Shown piece after piece: positions 55,704-63,964 of a stretch of 64,000 bases of DNA. Position 1 is the stretch's first letter. Each line of letters starts with the position of its first letter. Where the stretch lies: positions 880,114-944,113 of the forward strand of contig CAVOII010000004.1 in NCBI GenBank assembly GCA_963696025.1, given 5' to 3'. This DNA comes from JABCYV01 sp963696025. GTDB lineage: Bacteria; Acidobacteriota; Terriglobia; Terriglobales; Acidobacteriaceae. The notes beneath the pieces are model-generated. The model saw only the letters and a program-made list of their open reading frames with translations. It did not search any database and was not told the DNA's origin. Position numbers and translations under genes: made by a program.

Positions 55704-55864
55704 CAAGGAGCGGGGGATAGTGGGGATTCAGATGAAGACTCGGAGGCGTCATCGCGGCCTAGCGGTGGTGCGCGATGACGCCGAAAGGCTTCTCTCGACT
55801 GCCTTCGTCAGCGAAGCTGATAGAGTTCGGCAAAAGACGGGAAAGGCGGCCAACGGGGGACACG

Positions 55865-56791
55865 GTGACGCTTTGCCTATGCGGTGCGTCTGACAACGGC
55901 AAGTACGCAGCCATGGCAAGTGATGGAATGCTCTCCTATGGGAACTTGAGCGCGGACGTTGGTGCACCGAAGTACCAATGGTTCGGAGATTGGCTCTTCA
56001 TGTTCGCCGGTGTGCTCAGTAGCACCGAGCTAATTGTGGAGGAAGTTAGGCAACAACTAGCGGAGCCATCCAAGGGCGATCCGTTTTCCCGTCAGAACAT
56101 CCAAAAGACAATTCGACGTGCTTTTAACCAACGAGTAGCTAATTGGAGCGCTATCCGCAATCTCTCCATGTACAACATGGACATGGAAGAGTTCACGCGA
56201 AAGGGTAAGAAGGCATTTTACAAAGACATACATTCGAGGCTTGCGGCAGCAATCTACGCTGACGTGAAAAAGAATTATTCCGATGAGATGCTCGTGATCG
56301 GTTGGGGTAAATCGCCGCTATCAATAATGCTTTATGTAATAGAGAAGCAAGGTGACAGTTCACATTCAAAAGATGGCCACTGCGCGATTGGATGCGGCAG
56401 GGATATAGCGCTCTCGACCCTGTTGAAGTTAAAGCACGGCGTTCGTTCCACGCTTCAAAGCACAATCTATTCGATCCTAGTCGCTAAGTTCTCTGCGGAA
56501 GGTAGGGGAGTCGGCAGGAAAACGGATTTATGGTTGCTTAGAAAGAGGCGCACTGAAGACACGTCGGAGGAGCCTGTTGCCATTGATGTCCCTGACGAAA
56601 AGATTGATGCCATCAGGACAGTTTGGAACAATCAGAAACGTGGTTTCCGTATATCAATTGAGGCATTGCGATGTGCTGCAGAAATCGTACAGCTTACTAA
56701 AGATCAGGAAGCTATTGATCGGGGCTCAATGGAGATGTTTAAGCTTTCCCTTACGCAGTCAGCTTCTCGAAAGTCAAAACAGGCGCGGTAA
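55865..56791 (+). CDS. Proteasome/HslV-like Ntn-hydrolase, transposon passenger
   Basis: 308 residues from GTG 55865 (GGGGGA upstream; ATG 55775 would add 30 residues of odd composition). Start V-T-L-C-L-C puts Thr at position 2, exposed after Met removal. Following GASDNGKYAAMASDGMLSYG has the Asp of the SDG motif 18 residues after the Thr, and GAPKYQWFGDWLFMFAG has Lys 34 residues after it, the spacing of Thr1, Asp17 and Lys33 in proteasome beta subunits and HslV. The remainder (about 60-308) is helical and unlike HslV. Function unknown; a self-processing protease or defence-related peptidase is inference. The 3' end overlaps the convergent transposase. Confidence 0.6.
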   Translation: MTLCLCGASDNGKYAAMASDGMLSYGNLSADVGAPKYQWFGDWLFMFAGVLSSTELIVEEVRQQLAEPSKGDPFSRQNIQKTIRRAFNQRVANWSAIRNLSMYNMDMEEFTRKGKKAFYKDIHSRLAAAIYADVKKNYSDEMLVIGWGKSPLSIMLYVIEKQGDSSHSKDGHCAIGCGRDIALSTLLKLKHGVRSTLQSTIYSILVAKFSAEGRGVGRKTDLWLLRKRRTEDTSEEPVAIDVPDEKIDAIRTVWNNQKRGFRISIEALRCAAEIVQLTKDQEAIDRGSMEMFKLSLTQSASRKSKQAR

Positions 56792-57650
56792 CCATATGAC
56801 GCAGAGTGTCCAAGAAGAGATTAGTGTTCTTACGGCGGTTGAAGCGGAAAGTCATCTCGTCCAAGTAGGCCGGGAGATGCTTCGCGCTAATCTTGTGCCA
56901 CGATCCAATGATGCCGCGCTTAAGCAGGGAGAATGCGGATTCGACGGTGTTGGTATGAATGTCGCCAGCAACATAAACTTTGTCACGGTGACGAATGGTC
57001 TTATGTTTGGAGCCATGAACGCCAGCGCCGATCATCGCTTTGGGATAGGCAGGCATTTCGTCTGTGACCATAACCTCAACATCAGTACTCACGTTTTCCT
57101 GAATATACTTTGCCAGCGTGCCAGATTTAGCATCGCTGGCATGAAAGAAACGGAGTTCTCCTCCCCGCTGCCGGATACCGATCACAATTTCTTTGTTGTT
57201 GTCGGGAGTGTTCCATCCTCGACCGGTGCGTTTCTTGCCTCCCACGTAGGTTTCGTCCATTTCGACAGTACCAGACAGCATGGAAGTATCGGCCGCTTTC
57301 ATGGCAGCCCGAATTCGATGGCAGAGATACCAAGCGGTTTTGTAGCTCATGCCCACGGTACGCTTGATCTGATTCGCGCTGATGCCCTTGCGTGCTTCGC
57401 AGAGAAGCAGGGTGACCATGAACCACTTACTAAGTGGCAGATGCGAATCGTGGAAGATTGTGCCAGCGGTAACTGTGAACTGGTAAGCGCATTCATTGCA
57501 GTACAACAGTTTGGCGGCAGTCACAAGCCGAACAATGTCGCGCCCCTTGCAACGTGGACACTCGGGGCCTTCTGGCCAGCGCAAGCGTTCGAGCAGCTCA
57601 CGGCATTTATCATCAGTAGAGAAACGTTCTGTAACATCAGGTAGCGTCAT
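56751..57650 (-). CDS. IS1595-family transposase (ISXO2-like)
   Basis: 299 residues from ATG 57650. N-terminal zinc ribbon CPRCKG and CNEC (about residues 31-53), then GTIFHDSHLPLSKWFMVTLL, a helix-turn-helix (ISANQIKRTVGMSYKTAWYL) and the DDE core MDETYVGGKKRTG, VMVTDEMPAYPK, HTNTVESAFSLLKRGIIGSW. All catalytic residues appear intact. It converges with the Ntn gene by about 40 bp and starts 11 bp from the divergent zinc-ribbon gene, leaving almost no promoter space; expression may come from passenger promoters. Confidence 0.88.
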   Translation of the reverse strand: MTLPDVTERFSTDDKCRELLERLRWPEGPECPRCKGRDIVRLVTAAKLLYCNECAYQFTVTAGTIFHDSHLPLSKWFMVTLLLCEARKGISANQIKRTVGMSYKTAWYLCHRIRAAMKAADTSMLSGTVEMDETYVGGKKRTGRGWNTPDNNKEIVIGIRQRGGELRFFHASDAKSGTLAKYIQENVSTDVEVMVTDEMPAYPKAMIGAGVHGSKHKTIRHRDKVYVAGDIHTNTVESAFSLLKRGIIGSWHKISAKHLPAYLDEMTFRFNRRKNTNLFLDTLRHMVTAPVLTFEKLTA

Positions 57651-57661
57651 AAGGATACTCA

Positions 57662-57931
57662 ATGACTTCTGAAACTCGGCACTTGGTGCAGATGGCAGAT
57701 ATGCGTGGTTTGGAGATCATGTGCGATAACAAGAAATGTGCCGCAAGATTGGTCGTTTCTTTCGCATCTACCGATCCAATCCCCGGAGCCTGTCCGCTTT
57801 GCAGAGAGCCGCTGTTTGATCCGAAGACGGCAGACTGGGAGTCCACAAAGCAGCTCCGTAGCGCGATCTTCGACTTGGCTAATCGCAACGTCACTAACAT
57901 TCGTCTTGAGTTCGTAGGAATGAAACCATGA
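57662..57931 (+). CDS. Small zinc-ribbon protein, transposon passenger
   Basis: 89 residues from ATG 57662 (AAGGA with 6-nt spacing). Two CxxC-like knuckles, IMCDNKKCAARL and GACPLCREPL, about 30 residues apart, suggest a zinc ribbon. The rest (TADWESTKQLRSAIFDLANR, RLEFVGMKP) is helical. I do not recognise the family. The stop overlaps the next start as ATGA (57928-57931). Lies within the inverted ends of the IS1595-type element. Confidence 0.65.
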   Translation: MTSETRHLVQMADMRGLEIMCDNKKCAARLVVSFASTDPIPGACPLCREPLFDPKTADWESTKQLRSAIFDLANRNVTNIRLEFVGMKP

Positions 57932-58068
57932 CAGACAAACAACCGCCGAAGTCCCCTCTACAACGGGTGCCGACGCGGAAACTACTGGCAAGCATAAAAC
58001 GGGACCTTCGGCGTCAGTTGAGGGCATCCGCTTCTGCTGCCAAACCAAAGAGAGGAAGTAGGACTTAG
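57928..58068 (+). CDS. Small basic protein (46 aa), transposon passenger
   Basis: 46 codons beginning ATG 57928 in an ATGA overlap with the zinc-ribbon gene and ending in TAG. Very basic: PLQRVPTRKLLASIKRDLRR and SASAAKPKRGSRT, with 12 Lys/Arg. A nucleic-acid-binding peptide or antitoxin-sized partner is possible. The coupling, not its composition, is the main reason to believe it is translated. Confidence 0.5.
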   Translation: MTDKQPPKSPLQRVPTRKLLASIKRDLRRQLRASASAAKPKRGSRT

Positions 58069-58099
58069 CGCCATGTCTATGGATGTTAGCGCGGGGCGC

Positions 58100-58125
58100 T
58101 ACTTTTGTCAAGTAGATAATCGTGC
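58100..58125. repeat. Right terminal inverted repeat of the IS1595-type element
   Basis: Reverse complement of the left end at 55678-55703 in 24 of 26 positions. Followed directly by GTTAGCGCA, the flank shared with the left side. Confidence 0.7.
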
Positions 58126-58351
58126 GTTAGCGCAACTTTGCGCCTTTTGTTCGCTAGACAGGCGAAAGGAAAGCGCAAACTTGTGCTATGGCGATGTTAC
58201 GACAGTGATCGGCAAGTGCCACGGTCGGCGGGTTAACCCTCTCGAACGAGCCCTGACGCGCAACACAAGAGCCGCGAACAGCGGGACAGGTGTATGATCA
58301 GTGCCGGGCCTGTAACTGCGGTGCTGTTTTGTGGCATTAGGGGTGGACGAA

Positions 58352-58846
58352 ATGATATCCAGAACGCATCGATTGCTAACCAAGCGTGGTGCGGTTTGGC
58401 TGTGCGGCCTCTTTGTCCTGACTGGGGTGCAGATCGAGGCCCAGACGTCGGTTGCGCCAACAGCAGGCTCCAGTTCGCAACTGGTCGGGCAGTTGACGAA
58501 ACAACTTTCTATCACGCGCCCGCAGGCTCGTGGTGGCGCGGGCGCACTGTTTGCCTTGGCTAAGAGCCGACTGAGCGCAGACGAATTCGGCAAAGTGTCG
58601 GCTGCCGTGCCGGGCATGGACCGTTTGCTCAAGGCGGCTCCGGCTCCGGCCGAACACTCCGAGCTGTCCAGCCTGGAAAGCTCCCTTCCTGGAAACATCG
58701 GCCGCTCCGCCGAAGTTGCGGAGGCTTTCCACCAGTTAGGACTGTCCCCAGAGATGGCAGGCAAGTTTCTGCCGGTGATCACCAAGTTTGTGGAATCCAA
58801 GGGCGGCCTGAGCACTGCATCTTTGTTGGAAAAAGCGCTGAAGTAG
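58352..58846 (+). CDS. DUF2780 (VcgC/VcgE-like) exported protein
   Basis: 164 residues from ATG 58352; an upstream start at 58331 is in frame. Signal peptide (AVWLCGLFVLTGVQIEA). The DUF2780 core is clear: VGQLTKQLSITRPQARGGAG, ALFALAKSRLSADEFGKVSA, AVPGMDRLLKAAP, EAFHQLGLSPEMAGKFLPVI. Function unknown. The stretch 58126-58351 before it holds the right flank of the IS1595-type element and nothing else recognised. Confidence 0.85.
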   Translation: MISRTHRLLTKRGAVWLCGLFVLTGVQIEAQTSVAPTAGSSSQLVGQLTKQLSITRPQARGGAGALFALAKSRLSADEFGKVSAAVPGMDRLLKAAPAPAEHSELSSLESSLPGNIGRSAEVAEAFHQLGLSPEMAGKFLPVITKFVESKGGLSTASLLEKALK

Positions 58847-58973
58847 ACCTAATTCAAAGCAATTTCAAACACGATCCTATCAATGACTGCCCTGCGAAGT
58901 TTAGTTGCACAAGGCCATCACTTGACATGCCATGCGGCTCCGAGCAGCATGTCGCGTAATACGGAGGTGCGTG

Positions 58974-59489
58974 ATGGCCACAGGAAACGATCCCATTCTC
59001 GACAATCTCGGAATGGCTCACCTAGGCAGCCCGAAAGCCTTGCTGGGGAACAAACGTGGCCGGTTGCTCGCGGAATTCAGAGAGTTTGCCATGCGCGGCA
59101 GCATGCTCGACATGGCGGTAGGCATCATCGTTGGCGCGGCCTTCGGAAGAGTGGTGAGTTCCTTCGTCTCCGATGTCTTGATGCCCCCGATCGGATTGTT
59201 CACAGGCCACTCAGATTTCTCGAACAAATTCATTAACCTTTCTGGACATGCATATTCCACGCTCGCCGAAGCCAAAGCTGCGGGTGCAGCCACGATCAAT
59301 TATGGCGTCTTCTTCAACGCCCTGTCCGATTTCCTTATTGTCGCTTTCGTGGTATTCATGCTTATTCGCCAGGTGAATCGTCTGAAAAACGAAGAAAAGG
59401 CAGCCGTCGCAATGACGAGGGATTGCCCATTCTGCCTCTCTGCTGTTGCGATCAAAGCAACCCGCTGTCCGCATTGCACGCTGCTTTGA
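58974..59489 (+). CDS. mscL: Large-conductance mechanosensitive channel with C-terminal zinc ribbon
   Basis: 171 residues from ATG 58974 (GGAGG, 6-nt spacing). The MscL core starts at AEFREFAMRGSMLDMAVGII (TM1 with the gate), FGRVVSSFVSDVLMPPIGLF, then TM2 (FFNALSDFLIVAFVVFMLIR). After the usual basic helix comes DCPFCLSAVAIKATRCPHC, a zinc-ribbon tail seen in some soil bacteria. A 37-residue N-terminal extension (GNDPILDNLGMAHLGSPKAL) is unusual. Releases solutes on osmotic downshock. Confidence 0.92.
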   Translation: MATGNDPILDNLGMAHLGSPKALLGNKRGRLLAEFREFAMRGSMLDMAVGIIVGAAFGRVVSSFVSDVLMPPIGLFTGHSDFSNKFINLSGHAYSTLAEAKAAGAATINYGVFFNALSDFLIVAFVVFMLIRQVNRLKNEEKAAVAMTRDCPFCLSAVAIKATRCPHCTLL

Positions 59490-59843
59490 CAACGGCTTAA
59501 GTTGAGTCCGGAGATGGCTCGCGGTAGATCAGCGCTCATAACCCCGCTCAATGAGTTCTATAAAAAGCAGTTGATCGCGCCTTGGGCGCAGTCACTGGTG
59601 CCAGAAACTTGTCGCGGCGCCGCACTGTCTGTGAGACTTGGCGAGGATTCGGTTCGGCGAGCTAAGGCCGACTTCCCACTGGTGCCTTTGTGCCCGGTAA
59701 AAAGCATGGCTGCGGTACTGGCGATCGCTGGCATGGTGGCAAGGGCAGTCGATACGACGGCCCTTTGACCCTGTTGGGGAGATTTTCTAAACCTTTCGTC
59801 ACCGGCCCGAACCGGATTCCATCTTTCAGCGAGGAGCGTAGCG
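59490..59843. other. Noncoding stretch, likely IS110 leader
   Basis: About 350 bp before an IS110 relic. ACTGGTGCC occurs twice (59591-59599 and 59675-59683) around GC-rich possible hairpins, which would fit the noncoding bridge-RNA end of the following IS110 copy, but I cannot fold it with confidence. Confidence 0.35.
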
Positions 59844-60130
59844 ATGACGGCAGGCAACAAGTTGTGGCGGAACCGGAAGGAGAGGAAAAACTGGGCACGG
59901 CGATTGCGATCGGAAAATCCTGGACTGGAAGTAGTTCATCCGCATGCGGCAGGAATCGATGTGGGGAACAGCGCGCATTACGTTGCCGTGCGGCCGGACC
60001 GAGATCCGGAATCGGTACGCCGGTTTGAGTGTTTTACGGCAGACTTGTACCGTCTGGCGGAATGGTTAGCAAGCTGTGGAGTAAAGACGGTCGCCCTTGG
60101 GTTCACCTGGGGCCACCGGCACAGGCGCAG
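59844..60130 (+). pseudogene. IS110-family transposase, N-terminal relic
   Basis: MTAGNKLWRNRKERKNWARR, then VVHPHAAGIDVGNSAHYVAV with the first catalytic Asp, and LYRLAEWLASCGVKTVALGF where the next motif (usually MESTG) should follow. After about 60120 the similarity stops. Start ATG 59844 has GAGGAG. The rest of the transposase is lost; the secreted-protein gene follows on the opposite strand. Confidence 0.75.
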
Positions 60131-60199
60131 ACTGCCGGTCGGACGAGAGTGGCCATCCGCCAAACCATTCAGACTAGTATGCGATGAACAAGCGAACAA

Positions 60200-60670
60200 T
60201 CAGAATTGTGGATGGAGTGTCTTGACTACACTTGTGATATGCGGGTGAGTTTTAGCCTGCTGACCGATTCGCAGGATGACGGAGCCAGCCCATGGGATGT
60301 GGTGGCCATAGTACTCCAAGTCGTTGGCGCCATGGATCATCTCATGATGTACGTGGCCGAAGGTGGCAAACGTCATCCACTTGGTCGGAGCGCTGCCGAT
60401 GAAGTACTTGGTTCCGCCCCAGAATTCAGCCGTTCCCTCGGTCTGGCTCTGATTTTGCTTGAAGCTCACGGGTAATTCTTTGTAGGTGAGATGTAGATGT
60501 GTTTGGGCTTCCGAAACCGTTGAGACCCGTGATGGGGCATCAGGAAGTTGGACCGCGCTCTCCTCTAGTGTCGACGTTCTCTGCGCCCACACGACGTGTG
60601 TGGAAAGCACCAACAAGCTGATCAACAGGATCGAACAAAGGTGCGATAGCGAGGGAACTATGCCCCGCAT
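60200..60670 (-). CDS. Secreted protein of unknown function
   Basis: 156 residues from ATG 60670 (AAAGGA, 6-nt spacing). Signal peptide (HLCSILLISLLVLSTHVVWA). The mature part (VQLPDAPSRVSTVSEAQTHL, KYFIGSAPTKWMTFATFGHV, HHEMIHGANDLEYYGHHIPW) has a His-rich middle; I do not recognise the family. It is wedged between two IS110 elements and could be truncated at its 3' end (stop at 60200). Confidence 0.55.
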   Translation of the reverse strand: MRGIVPSLSHLCSILLISLLVLSTHVVWAQRTSTLEESAVQLPDAPSRVSTVSEAQTHLHLTYKELPVSFKQNQSQTEGTAEFWGGTKYFIGSAPTKWMTFATFGHVHHEMIHGANDLEYYGHHIPWAGSVILRIGQQAKTHPHITSVVKTLHPQF

Positions 60671-60721
60671 GGGATTTCCTTTAAGGGTCTGGGTGGGCCA
60701 GCGCCTTTCTTTCAATCGCAA

Positions 60722-61084
60722 AGGCTCAAGGTTGGCGGAAGTGCGGCACGATGGGTCTTCGTGGTTACAACAATCCTAGACAGTTTCCAGATGTGTTGTC
60801 TGGTCAAGATTGCACACTACGCGAACAGGCCAAGGCAAGAGAGTGTCAGCCCGACAAATCCCGTTGTGGGGGCTGGAAACTCCGTTGGCACTTGCCGCCG
60901 ATTCCGGGCGGATGACTGGGAACCGGAAGCTATCCGCTTGTTCGGAAACGGCTTGCCGGGCAGGAGATCGCGATAGTCGTTGTAAACAGATGAGATGAGA
61001 AGGTCGATCCCCGATCACGGATGGCGTTAAGCTACCGTTGATCAACGCACTCAAAGGTGCAATCAGAGAATAAGGAGATCGACC
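60722..61084 (+). ncRNA. Structured noncoding leader of IS110 (bridge RNA candidate)
   Basis: Between about 60834 and 60896 nested pairing is visible: GGCA (60834-60837) with TGCC (60893-60896), AGTGTC (60842-60847) with GGCACT (60887-60892, one U-G), and AGCCC (60848-60852) with GGGCT (60870-60874) inside, leaving internal loops on both sides. Long stems with large internal loops are how IS110 bridge RNAs present target and donor guides. Position directly upstream of an intact IS110 transposase fits. Boundaries are approximate. Confidence 0.45.
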
Positions 61085-62335
61085 TTGAAGAAGCATAGCA
61101 AGTCTTGCCAGCGGAGTGAAGCAACCTTGAAGCGGACGAAGTCGCGGGGCCCGGTGCAGCGAGAGGCGAAGGAAGTGATGGCGGAGGTACTGGGGAAGTT
61201 GACCGGGAGAGGAGCCCTGGATGTACGGGCGGTGTCTGTGAGCGGCAAGAAAGATCGCAGGGAGAACACGGTTGGCCCCAATCGGGATCGTCTGACGGTG
61301 GGAGTGGATCTGGGAGACCGCTGGAGTCAGTACTGCATTTTGGGCTTGGAGGGAGAAACGCTGGCCGAAGGACAGTTGCGGACGACGCAGGAAGATATTG
61401 GGGAGTTTTTCCAGGCATTAACGGCGGCGCGGGTAGTGATCGAAGTGGGAACTCACTCGGCCTGGGTGCAGGACGTGATCACAGAGTGGGGGCACGAGGT
61501 GTTGGTGGCCAACCCGCGGTTAATGGAGGGGTCGAAGCGGCGCAAGCGCAAGAGTGATCGCATCGATGCCAACAAGTTGGCACGATTGGGGCGGGTCGAT
61601 CCGCAGTCGTTGTACCCGATTCGGCATCGCAGTCGGGAAGTGCGCCAGGACCTGGTGGTGCTGCGAGCCCGGGACGCATTGGTGTCGGTGCGGACGGAGT
61701 TGATCAACACCGCGCGAGGGCTGGTGAAAAGTATGGGCACACGACTGCCGCGGTGTTCGAGTCCGAGCTTTGGACAAAAGGTAAAGGATGCGATTCCGGT
61801 CGAGGTACGGGAAGCACTGCTGCCGTTGGTGCAGTTGGTAGAGACGGTGAATGATTGCATTGCGAGGTATGACGAGAACATTGAAGAGTTGGGCCGGAAG
61901 AAGTATGGGCACACGACATTGCTGCGACAAGTAAAGGGTGTGGGGCCGATCACCTCGCTGGCCTACGTATTGACCCTGGAGAATCCGCAACGATTTGCCA
62001 GCAGTCGCGAGGTGGGGCCGTATCTGGGGCTGGTGCCGAAGCAGGAGGATTCAGGGGACAGTCAACCCCAGTCAGGAATCAGTAAGGCAGGAGATCGAAT
62101 GTTACGACGGTTGCTGGTAGGGAGTTCGCAATACATGTTGGGAGCCTTCGGACCGGACACGGACTTAAGGCGGTACGGACTGCGATTGTGCGAGCGCGGA
62201 GGAAAGAATGCCAAGAAGCGCGCGGTGGTGGCGGTGGCCCGAAAGCTGGCCGTTTTGCTCCATCGCCTGTGGGTGACGGGGGACGTCTATGAACCGCTCC
62301 GCCAGGCTGGGACAGCACAAACGGCGGCTGCATAA
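61085..62335 (+). mobile_element. IS110-family transposase, intact
   Basis: 416 residues from TTG 61085 (AAGGAG, 6-nt spacing). DEDD residues in VGVDLGDRWSQYCILGLEGE, ARVVIEVGTHSAWVQDVI and KSDRIDANKLARLGRVD. C-terminal domain: QVKGVGPITSLAYVLTLENP, YLGLVPKQEDSGDSQPQSGI, SKAGDRMLRRLLVGSSQY with the catalytic Ser. The first 75 residues (basic, RSEATLKRTKSRGPVQREAK) are an extension not present in most members. A different subtype from the 50.0-kb copy. Confidence 0.9.
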
Positions 62336-62539
62336 GCCGGGCCCAACAATATTCCATAGAAGTTAAATGATGCAATCGCTGAAAGACAGAACCCCAGTGA
62401 GCAGAAGAATAGTTTGATCACGCGGAAGCCAATTCGTTATGGGAAAGGTTTGCAGCAACGAGATCCACTCGCCTTGTTCGGGTGACTGCGGGCTATCGCC
62501 AGATCCATCGAGATCGCCAATCAGATGGCAGCACCCAAC

Positions 62540-62577
62540 AACCCAGGCCCCATCACTTTTGTGATAGGGTCTGGGTT
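62540..62577 (+). ncRNA. Strong 17-bp hairpin
   Basis: AACCCAGGCCC (62540-62550) and ATCAC (62552-62556) pair with GTGAT (62561-62565) and GGGTCTGGGTT (62567-62577) across a TTTT loop; only one C/A mismatch and one G-U pair in 17 positions. It could end the transcript of the preceding IS110 copy or be the first stem of a bridge RNA for the next one. Confidence 0.6.
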
Positions 62578-62801
62578 AAGATCGAACCCCAACGTGCACC
62601 GGGCCGCCATGTGGCCCCTTGAGAGTGCGGATAGAAGCCGGGTAGGAGTGGTGGTTGCAGGCAAGACTTTGAGAAACGCAAAGGTGCGAAGCGCCCGATC
62701 AACTTACTTCTGCGAACGAACGGAAATGATTCGAGGAAAGCAGTTCGGAAGCGGCCAATACGAACTGAACACCGAATCCACTAAGGATGAACCGACGTGC
62801 A

Positions 62802-62853
62802 GAGCTGTTAAGGGTCCAGGCGAACGTCCCCTGCGGGACGCCCTTGACAGCTC
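62802..62853 (+). ncRNA. Bridge-RNA-like hairpin with asymmetric internal loop
   Basis: GAGCTGT-T-AAGGG (62802-62814) pairs with CCCTT-G-ACAGCTC (62841-62853), 13 bp including one U-G. Above lies an asymmetric internal loop (11 nt TCCAGGCGAAC on the 5' side, one G on the other), then GTCCC-CTGC-GGGAC (62826-62839). This resembles a guide loop of an IS110 bridge RNA and is 180 nt before the following transposase. Confidence 0.55.
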
Positions 62854-63034
62854 CCCAAGTCACCACCGGAGGGGTTATGCAGATGGAAAGCAATTAATAA
62901 GGAAGGCCGCCACGTCGGCCTTGACTTTTATGACCTTCTCATAGAAGGCGATAGCACGCAATATAAAAAGGCGCCCACTTTTGCGATGGGTTGTGAGTGT
63001 TCGGATCGCCAACCTAGCGAAAAGGAGCGCCTTT

Positions 63035-63850
63035 ATGAATCAGGAAAAGTATATCGGCATGGACGTTCATCAGGCCACTATTTCCGCTGCCGTGATGGAT
63101 GCTCATGGCAAGCTGCTCATGGAATGCCTGCTGGAGACCAAAGCGGACACGATGGTTGAGTTCATCCAAGGGTTACACGGGACTCTGTCCCTGACCTTCG
63201 AGGAAGGAACCTCGGCTGCCTGGCTACACCATCTCCTGAAACCCCATGTCAGCCGGCTGGTAGTTTGCGATCCGCGAAAGGCGGCTCTGTTAAAAGAGGG
63301 CAACAAGAGTGACCGGATCGACGCGCAAAAGCTGGCCGAGTGGTTACGCACCAACCAACTCAAGCCGGTGTACCACGAAGAGCATGGAATACGCGCCTTA
63401 AAAGAGTTGGCCCGGAGCTATCTGACGATCACCAAAGATGTGACCCGCGTGATGAATCGGATCAAAGCCCTGTACCGTAGCTGGGCCATTCCCTGCAGTG
63501 GCGCCGGCGTCTATGCTCCCCGTCATCGCGCCGAGTGGCTGGCCAAGCTCGGGGAACCAGGAGTTCGGGTTCGAGCCGAGCATTTATACCAGCAACTCGA
63601 TAGTCTGCAGCCCCTGCGTCTGCAAGCACGAGGTGAGCTCCTGCGGGAGAGTTAGCAGCATCCTGGGGTGAAGTTACTTCGTCAGATTCCTTCCATCGGT
63701 CCGATTCAGGCTACCTTGCTGGTTGCATGGCTGCAGACACCCCAGCGTTTCCGTAGCAAGCGGCAGCTCTGGGCCTACAGCGGTTTCGCGGTCGAGACTC
63801 ACGACAGCGCTTGCCGCTCTTTCGAACTCGATGGCATTGCCACCATCAGC
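63035..63850 (+). pseudogene. IS110-family transposase, amber-interrupted and 3'-truncated
   Basis: From ATG 63035 (AAGGAG, 8-nt spacing): YIGMDVHQATISAAVMDAHG, LTFEEGTSAAWLHHLLKPHV, KSDRIDAQKLAEWLRTNQL give the catalytic residues. TAG at 63653-63655 interrupts ELLRES and QHPGVKLLRQIPSIGPIQAT in one frame. After SGFAVETHDSA (about 63810) the family sequence stops, so the C-terminal catalytic Ser region is missing. The copy cannot be active. Confidence 0.8.
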
Positions 63851-63930
63851 AAAGAAACCCCTACGAGAATGGACAACCAGCCAAACTTCTCCACGGTTGC
63901 GAAACTACAGTGGGCTGGATCTCGAGAAAA

Positions 63931-63964
63931 AATCTCGCCTTCCGGTCGAGGCGGAGCTTTTTTT
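63931..63964 (+). terminator. Rho-independent terminator candidate
   Basis: CTCGCCT (63934-63940) pairs with AGGC-G-GAG (63949-63956) with one bulged G, around an 8-nt loop, followed after one C by seven T. Good geometry for a terminator at the 3' end of the broken IS110 copy. Confidence 0.55.

Larger units (their letters stand above)
55678..58125. mobile_element. IS1595-type transposon with three passenger genes
   Basis: Inverted ends: 55678-55703 and 58100-58125 share 24 of 26 positions (GCACGATTAT-Y-TACTTGAC pattern, then AAAGTA). GCGTTAGCGCA occurs immediately at both edges (55670-55680 and 58124-58134), which contains an 8-bp target duplication as IS1595 elements make; the exact boundary is ambiguous by 2 bp. 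Inside are an Ntn-hydrolase-like gene, an IS1595 transposase, a zinc-ribbon gene and a small basic gene. The element sits in the 3' flank of the TPR kinase, whose related flank at 49.98 kb (without insertion) reads on as ACGTTAGCAC. IS1595 relatives are known to carry passenger genes. Confidence 0.75.
62336..63034. other. Long noncoding stretch between IS110 elements
   Basis: About 700 bp. Contains two strong hairpins listed separately, plus GGGCC-N7-GGCCC near 62600. It probably comprises the right end of one IS110 copy and the bridge-RNA-bearing left end of the next. No protein gene is supported. Confidence 0.5.

Noticed and set aside
63653..63655. TAG in the IS110 copy as pyrrolysine or programmed readthrough
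   Set aside because: No active-site reason, and the gene is also truncated at its 3' end, so it is a dead copy.
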